A program made the position numbers and the translations under genes. Under the pieces are notes generated by a model that was given only the letters and a program-made list of their open reading frames with translations, was not told the origin of the DNA and did no database searches. This document shows, one piece after another, positions 14,229-19,095 of a stretch of DNA of 19,095 nt (the first letter of the stretch is position 1; each line of letters begins with the position of its first letter). Location: contig DAOPQD010000066.1 of the NCBI GenBank assembly GCA_035347995.1, positions 1-19,095 on the forward strand. Direction: 5' to 3'. The DNA comes from JAAZNO01 sp012798275. GTDB lineage: Bacteria; Chloroflexota; Anaerolineae; B4-G1; SLSP01.

Positions 14229-16091
14229 CTACAGGCGCCGGACTGCCTCCACGAGTTCCGCCGCCAGGTCATAGCGGCTGAACGCCGGCATGAGGTAAAT
14301 CCCCGCCGCCCACGGGCGCACCTGTTCGACCAACTCCGCGGCGATGCGCACCCCTTCGCGCGGCGCGTCTTTGTCCGCCCGCTCCAAACGTTCGAAGATC
14401 TCCGGCCCGATGACGATGCCCGGCACCTCGTTGTGCAAAAAGCGCGCGTGACGCGGGTTGTTGAGCGGCAAAATGCCCACCAACACCGGCACCGGCAGCG
14501 GACCATACTCGTCCGCATAGCGCTGCAGGAACGCCTCCGCCCGCTCCGGCTGGAAAACCGGTTGCGTGAGCAGGAAGTCCACCCCGCTGCGCAGCTTGCG
14601 CCGCAGCAACTTGAGCTCCCGCTCCGGCTCGGGCGGATCGAGGTTCAACGCCCCGCCGACAAAGAACGCCGTCGGCTGCCCGATGTCGGCGCCGGCATGG
14701 TCGCGGCCGGCGTTGAGCTGTTCCTTGATCAACTGAATGAGGCCCGTCGGCGCCAGGTCGTAGTTGTCCATCGCTTCGGGGTAATCGCCGATGGCCGTCG
14801 GGTCGCCCATCACCACAAAGACGTTGCGAATGCCCAGCGTGTGCGCGGCGAGCAGGTCGCCCTGCACCCGCAGCAGGTTGCGTCCGCGCGTGGGAAAATG
14901 CAGCACCGTCTCGATGCCCACCTCCTGCTGAATGAGATGACAGACCGCCCAGGGGCTCATCCGCATCCGCGCCATGGGACTATCCGCCACGTTGATGACG
15001 TCCGCGCCGACCTCTGCCAGCAGACTCGCGCCCGCCAGCAGTTTGTGGCTGGAAATCGTGTGCGGCGGATCCACCTCGACGGCGATAACGAAATTCCCGG
15101 CGGCAAGCTTCTGCGCCAGGTGCGTGGGAGTCTCCCCGCCATTCTCCGCCGGCTCTGGATCCAGGAGCCGCAACACGGCGAGTTCCACCTCCGGGCCGGG
15201 CGGCGCGTCGAGGGTCCGGCGCATGGCGGCAATGTGCGCGGGCGTGGTCCCACAGCAACCGCCGATGAGGACCGCCCCAATCTGCCGAAACGCGAGTGCA
15301 TATTCGGCAAAGTAGTCCGCCGCCGCTGGATACATGATTCGCCCGGCGACCTGTTCGGGCCAACCCGCGTTGGGCGCGGCCGCCAGGCGCGCCCCCGGCA
15401 CGGCGAGCTTCATCCGCTGGAGAATGCGCTGGATCTGCGCCGGCCCGCCAGAGCAATTGACGCCGATCACGTCCGCCCCCATCTCCACGAGCCGCTGCGC
15501 CACCTTTTCCGGCCCATCGCCGAGCAGCGTCCGATCGTCACGGGTGAAGGTCATGGACGCGATCACGGGCAGCTCGCAGACCTGTCGCGCGGCAGCGAGG
15601 GCCTCACGAATTTCATAGAGATCGGTGAAGGTCTCCAGCGAGATCACGTCCACGCCGGCCCCGGCCAGGGCGGCGATTTGTTCGACGAAGGCCGCGCGGG
15701 CCTCTTCCGGTTGCACCCGTCCAAAGGGCGCCAGGCGCACCCCCAGCGGTCCGACATCGCCGGCGATGAGGAGGTCCTTGAAGGAGGCGTAGATCACCCG
15801 CCGCGCCAGGTCCACCCCCGCGCGGTTGATCTCGGCGACGCGATCTTCCAGGCCGTGCGCCGCGAGTTTGTAGCGATTCGCGCCGAAGGTGTTCGTCTGC
15901 AGCAGCTGCGCGCCCGCCTCGATGTAGGCGCGATGGATGTCGCCGACCAGAGCGGGCTCGCTCAAGTTAAGCGCGTCGAAACAGCTGTCGAAGCTCACGC
16001 CGCGGCTGTGCAGCAGGGTGCCCATCGCCCCATCGCGCAGCACCGGCAGCGGCGAGGTTTCCAGCAGTTTGAGGAAACGGTTCTCTTCCAT
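14229..16091 (-). CDS. Bifunctional homocysteine S-methyltransferase / methylene-THF reductase
   Basis: This 620-residue protein is a fusion. Residues 1-298 form a homocysteine S-methyltransferase barrel (DGAMGT at 20-25, QTNTFGANR, and zinc ligands C213 in VNCSGG and C279-C280 in GGCCGT). Residues 325-620 form a 5,10-methylenetetrahydrofolate reductase (FVIAVEVDPPH, VADSP, MGDPTAIGDYP, FFVGGALNLDPPEPE, LLTQPVF). The reductase reduces methylene-THF to methyl-THF and the other half methylates homocysteine to methionine, with the methyl donor of this type uncertain. The same architecture is known in B. subtilis YitJ. It lies 27 bases after metE, and the ATG at 16091 has a distant AAAGGAG, so translation may be coupled. 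Confidence 0.93.
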   Translation of the reverse strand: MEENRFLKLLETSPLPVLRDGAMGTLLHSRGVSFDSCFDALNLSEPALVGDIHRAYIEAGAQLLQTNTFGANRYKLAAHGLEDRVAEINRAGVDLARRVIYASFKDLLIAGDVGPLGVRLAPFGRVQPEEARAAFVEQIAALAGAGVDVISLETFTDLYEIREALAAARQVCELPVIASMTFTRDDRTLLGDGPEKVAQRLVEMGADVIGVNCSGGPAQIQRILQRMKLAVPGARLAAAPNAGWPEQVAGRIMYPAAADYFAEYALAFRQIGAVLIGGCCGTTPAHIAAMRRTLDAPPGPEVELAVLRLLDPEPAENGGETPTHLAQKLAAGNFVIAVEVDPPHTISSHKLLAGASLLAEVGADVINVADSPMARMRMSPWAVCHLIQQEVGIETVLHFPTRGRNLLRVQGDLLAAHTLGIRNVFVVMGDPTAIGDYPEAMDNYDLAPTGLIQLIKEQLNAGRDHAGADIGQPTAFFVGGALNLDPPEPERELKLLRRKLRSGVDFLLTQPVFQPERAEAFLQRYADEYGPLPVPVLVGILPLNNPRHARFLHNEVPGIVIGPEIFERLERADKDAPREGVRIAAELVEQVRPWAAGIYLMPAFSRYDLAAELVEAVRRL

Positions 16092-16118
16092 CTTCAGGTT
16101 TCAGGCTCCTTTTGCAGC

Positions 16119-18359
16119 TCAGTCCTGCCCTGCTTTTCCCAGCTCGGCGCGGAGGCGCTGCACGGCGGCGACCAGAGCGCGCAGGGCGGGCAGCACTTCA
16201 GCCCAAGTGCGGGTCTTGAGGCCGCAGTCGGGATTCACCCAAATCTGCGCGTCGGCGAGATGCCGCCGAAACACGCGCAGCTTCTCCAGGATGAAGGCGT
16301 CGTCGGGGATCACCGGGCTGTGAATGTCGTACACGCCGGGGCCGACCTCACGGGCGTAACCGTACTCCGCTAGCGCGCGCAGGGTCTCATCCCCACTGCG
16401 GGCATTCTCCAACGAGATCACGTCCGCATCCAGGCGATCAATCGCCGGCAAGACGTCGCCGAACTCGGCGTAACACATGTGCGTGTGAAGCTGCGTCGCC
16501 GAGGCCGCACCTCCCGTCGCCAGGCGAAAGGCGTCCACGGTCCAGGCGAGATACGCCGCGCGCCGGTCGGGCTTGAAGGGCAGCCCTTCCCGCAGGGCCG
16601 GCTCATCCACCTGGATCACGCGCGCGCCCGCCCGCTCCAGGTCGGCGATCTCCGCGCGCAACGCCAGGGCCAGCTGGAACGCCACTTCCTGCCGGGGGAT
16701 GTCGGTGCGCGGGAACGACCAGTTGAGGAGGGTCACCGGGCCAGTCAACATCCCCTTGACCGGTTTGCGGGTGAAACTCTGGGCGACCTCAAACTCGCGC
16801 ACGGTCATGGGCCCCGGGCGGGTCACATCAGCATAGATGATGGGAGGACGCACGTAGCGGCTGCCGAAACTCTGGACCCAGCCGTGTTGGGTGAAAGCAA
16901 AACCGGTGAGCTTCTCCGCGAAATACTCCACCATGTCGGAGCGCTCGAATTCGCCGTGCACGAGCACATCGAACCCCAACCCTTCCTGCACGCCGACAGT
17001 GTAAGCGATCCAGCCGTCAAGGGCGGCGCGATAGGCCGCCTCGCTCAGCTCGCCGCGTTTGAAGCGCGCGCGCAGCTGCCGCACCTCAGCCGTCTGCGGG
17101 AAGGAGCCGATCGTGGTGAGGGGGAAAGGCGGCAACGCGAGCTGCTGCGGACGCCGCGCGGCATAGGGCTCAGTGCGGGAAAAATCGGCTGCCGTGAGAG
17201 AGGCCAACCGCTGCTGCAAGGCAACCTCCGCCGGCGCAAACGCGCGAAAGCGTTCCCAGGGGCTGTCATCCCAGGGGCGGGCGGCGGTGACCGTCTCGCG
17301 GAGCGCCACGAGTTCGTGCAGCTTCTCCTCGGCGAAGGCGAGCACGTCATGCAGGGGGGCGGGCAATGCCGTTTCCCGCGCGGTGGAATAGGGCACAAAT
17401 TGTAGGGAGCACGAGGGACTCAGGCGCAGGGTGGCGTACCCGGCGAGCTCCCGCAGCAGGGGGAGGACGTCGGCGCCGCGCACCCGCCAGACGCTTCGGC
17501 CATCCACCACGCCGGCGGCGAGGAATTTGTCGGCGGGCCAGCCGTAACGTTCCAGCAGCGCGGCCGTCTCGCCGCGGGTGAAATCGAGCGTGAGTCCCGC
17601 GACCGGCAGCGCGGCAATCCAGGGGAAGGCATCGCCCACATCGTCGAAGGGAATGACGAGATTGAGGGGCAGGCCCACGGCTGCCAACGCGGCGGCAGCC
17701 GCCTCGATCTGGGGCCGGGAGTCCGCCACATCAGGCAGGATCAACGCCGGCTCGTGCAGCTGCACTTCACGGACTCCTAGCGCTTTGAGGGAGGCGAGCA
17801 ATTCCACGTAGAGGGGCAGCCATTGCGCCAGGGCCGCCTCGAAGGGGATCTCGAGATGCGCCAGGCGCAGCATCGTCACTGGTCCGAGGACGATAGGCAC
17901 GGTGCGCTCCCCGAGGAGGGCCTGCGCTCGCTGTATCCGCGCCAGGAACTCCGCGAAATGGGCAGTCGGCGACACGTCCGCCGTGATTTCGGGCACGAGG
18001 TAGTGATAGTTGGTGTCGAACCATTTGGTCATTTCCAGGGCGGGGATGCCTTCCGCGCCGCGGGCCATGGCGAAATAGCGGTCCAGCCCCTGCAGCGCGG
18101 CAAACCGTGCCGGAATCAACCCCAAGCGCACGCTCCAATCGAGGACGTGATCGTAGAGCGTGGCGTCGCCCACGCCGATGTGATCAATCCCGGCATCGCG
18201 CTGCGTTCGCCAGCCGTCCTCCTCCACCTGTTGAAACGTCGCCAGCAGGGTGTCGGCGTCCGTTTCGCGCTTCCAAAAGGCCTCGAGGGCGCGTTTGAGC
18301 TCGCGGTTTTTGCCGATGCGGGGATAGCCCACGGTTTGTGTGTCATGGGATGCTGTCAT
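16119..18359 (-). CDS. metE: Cobalamin-independent methionine synthase
   Basis: This 746-residue enzyme transfers the methyl group of methyl-tetrahydrofolate polyglutamate directly to homocysteine. The N-terminus has TVGYPRIGKNRELKRALE. The C-terminal barrel carries the zinc ligands H627 and C629 (HTHMCY) and C712 (NPDCGLKT), each exactly 14 positions below E. coli H641, C643 and C726, which shows no internal indels relative to that part of the enzyme. I chose ATG 18359 with GAAGGAG 8 bases upstream; a TTG at 18362 is too close to that site. The ribosome binding site is the end of repeat copy B. A SAM riboswitch controls it, and the fused methyltransferase/reductase follows. Confidence 0.97.
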   Translation of the reverse strand: MTASHDTQTVGYPRIGKNRELKRALEAFWKRETDADTLLATFQQVEEDGWRTQRDAGIDHIGVGDATLYDHVLDWSVRLGLIPARFAALQGLDRYFAMARGAEGIPALEMTKWFDTNYHYLVPEITADVSPTAHFAEFLARIQRAQALLGERTVPIVLGPVTMLRLAHLEIPFEAALAQWLPLYVELLASLKALGVREVQLHEPALILPDVADSRPQIEAAAAALAAVGLPLNLVIPFDDVGDAFPWIAALPVAGLTLDFTRGETAALLERYGWPADKFLAAGVVDGRSVWRVRGADVLPLLRELAGYATLRLSPSCSLQFVPYSTARETALPAPLHDVLAFAEEKLHELVALRETVTAARPWDDSPWERFRAFAPAEVALQQRLASLTAADFSRTEPYAARRPQQLALPPFPLTTIGSFPQTAEVRQLRARFKRGELSEAAYRAALDGWIAYTVGVQEGLGFDVLVHGEFERSDMVEYFAEKLTGFAFTQHGWVQSFGSRYVRPPIIYADVTRPGPMTVREFEVAQSFTRKPVKGMLTGPVTLLNWSFPRTDIPRQEVAFQLALALRAEIADLERAGARVIQVDEPALREGLPFKPDRRAAYLAWTVDAFRLATGGAASATQLHTHMCYAEFGDVLPAIDRLDADVISLENARSGDETLRALAEYGYAREVGPGVYDIHSPVIPDDAFILEKLRVFRRHLADAQIWVNPDCGLKTRTWAEVLPALRALVAAVQRLRAELGKAGQD

Positions 18360-18364
18360 CAAGT

Positions 18365-18497
18365 CTCCTTCGAAAATGGCCTCGAATAAACACGAATTTC
18401 ACGAATCAGATTAGAAATTCCTGGCCCCCGGGGCAGCTACGTTCTCAAACACCGCGCTTTAGCGCGGTTGGCTCGTGTCGCCCCGTGAGCCGTCGCC
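18365..18497 (-). repeat. 133-bp intergenic repeat, copy B
   Basis: Same element as 2495-2627, on the other strand, with the same modules and the same relation to the next gene: GAAGGAG of its end is the ribosome binding site of metE. On the minus strand the hairpin ACCGCGCTAAAGCGCGGT and ATTCGTGAAATTCGTG are well conserved. Confidence 0.85.
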
Positions 18498-18499
18498 CC

Positions 18500-18794
18500 G
18501 GAATGAATTCCGGGTCTGACAGATCAAGCGCGCTGAAGCACGCTCCTCAAACACCGCGTTCCTCGGAAAATGGCTCACGGATGGCCACAGATTTCACGGG
18601 TCAGAAAAGGTAGCGTGAACTTCAGGCCGCTCTCAGTCATTCTCATCTGCGTGAATCTGCGTCCAATACCTCTTCCTCGCGCTTCAGTGCGGTTGGCGCC
18701 TGTCAGGCTGAGGATTCCATCCCCGGCCGAACTGCCCACAGGGTACGGCTCACAGCTCACATGTTTATGTCCACGTGCCATCAGCGCTGGCAAC
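18500..18794. other. metE leader filled with repeat fragments
   Basis: There is no gene between the riboswitch terminator and repeat B. The stretch holds CCCGGAATGAATTCCGGG (near 18498-18515), more GCGCGCTGAAGC-type hairpins (near 18530 and 18676), and a partial copy of the repeat end module (minus strand: CGTGAAATCTGTGGCC and GCCATTTTCCGAGGA, around 18560-18600). The leader of metE from promoter to ATG is therefore about 640 bases. Confidence 0.6.
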
Positions 18795-18820
18795 AAAAAC
18801 GCCTCTCCGCAAGAGAGGCG
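18795..18820 (-). terminator. Riboswitch expression-platform terminator
   Basis: CGCCTCTC (18800-18807) and GAGAGGCG (18813-18820) form a perfect 8-bp stem with a 5-base loop. On the minus strand it is followed by five T residues (18799-18795). It lies 32 bases after the aptamer, as in transcription-terminating S-box leaders. Confidence 0.9.
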
Positions 18821-18852
18821 ATCCAGCGATGAGTATTCTCCTGGTATCCCCC

Positions 18853-18965
18853 CTCATCTTTCAGAGCCCCCAGCATGGGTCTCTGCCGGATTTGGCACCC
18901 CGTCACGCCCCTGCGCCGGGTTGCCGAGGCTTCAGCGGGCCGATCCCTCCGCCTCTCGTGATGAG
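18853..18965 (-). promoter_or_regulatory. SAM-I (S-box) riboswitch aptamer
   Basis: On the minus strand CTCATC (18965-18960) pairs with GATGAG (18858-18853) as P1. Between them are the conserved S-box strings: GAGGGA, GGCCCGCTGAAGCC, CGGCAACC, GGTGCCAAATCC, GCAGA and GAAAGATGAG. The aptamer is 113 bases long. S-box RNAs bind S-adenosylmethionine and terminate transcription of methionine genes when SAM is abundant. It precedes metE and the fused methyltransferase/reductase. Confidence 0.96.
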
Positions 18966-19007
18966 TGACAACTGCCCTGCCGGGCGTTGATGTTGTCGTT
19001 GAAGTCA

Positions 19008-19036
19008 ACTCTACTACGAGTGCGGGCGATTGTCAA
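19008..19036 (-). promoter_or_regulatory. Promoter of the methionine operon
   Basis: On the minus strand TTGACA (19036-19031) and TAGAGT (19013-19008) are 17 bases apart. Transcription would start near 19001, about 36 bases before the riboswitch aptamer. No other gene is visible between here and the window end. Confidence 0.7.
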
Positions 19037-19095
19037 GGGGCCGCGTTCTGTCACGTAAAATCCGAGTATGGTAAGATGGTTCTGTCAAATGATAA

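Noticed and set aside
14082..16373. Long open frame (763 codons) on the plus strand opposite the methionine genes
   Set aside because: Antisense to the fused methyltransferase/reductase and the end of metE; His/Arg-rich with no domain.

Overview
The window is a GC-rich bacterial chromosome segment with compact genes, strong sigma70-type promoters (TTGACN-17-TATACT) and gene-free gaps packed with small palindromic repeats. The gene set, a SAM-I riboswitch and the style of the intergenic repeats suggest a Chloroflexota bacterium (Anaerolineae-like). This placement is inferred from gene content, because the window holds no rRNA or other phylogenetic marker.

Left edge (1-1.4 kb): an accessory patch on the minus strand. 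It holds a DUF4258-type toxin with a YgiT/MqsA-type zinc-finger antitoxin, followed by an 86-bp structure that folds like an integron attC site with two extrahelical bases. Upstream is a decayed small gene that still has a near-perfect promoter.

1.6-7.6 kb, plus strand: a lipid/glycerol block. A FadR-type acyl-CoA-responsive regulator has a FadR-like operator on its own promoter. It is followed by an alkyl-DHAP synthase (AGPS) homologue, a GlpD-type glycerol-3-phosphate dehydrogenase with an extra C-terminal membrane helix, and an FGGY-family kinase. Together they could build or salvage ether-linked glycerolipids under control of fatty acyl-CoA. This is the most interesting system in the window.

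7.6-12.5 kb, minus strand: a membrane-anchored helix-hairpin-helix protein, a large HerA/FtsK-like ATPase with a coiled-coil tail, and glycogen synthase GlgA. A promoter lies ahead of the first gene and a terminator-like hairpin lies between the first and second.

12.8-19.1 kb, minus strand: a methionine block. A promoter and a SAM-I riboswitch with terminator precede metE (cobalamin-independent methionine synthase), then a bifunctional homocysteine S-methyltransferase/5,10-methylene-THF reductase, then an unknown polytopic membrane protein. The reductase makes methyl-THF and both methyltransferases use homocysteine, so the block makes methionine and is switched off by SAM.

At least four intergenic repeat types recur. 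A 133-bp element is present in two good copies whose end supplies the Shine-Dalgarno sequence of the next gene. The others are 8-bp tandem repeats, ACGTG-rich tracts and terminator-like palindromes.
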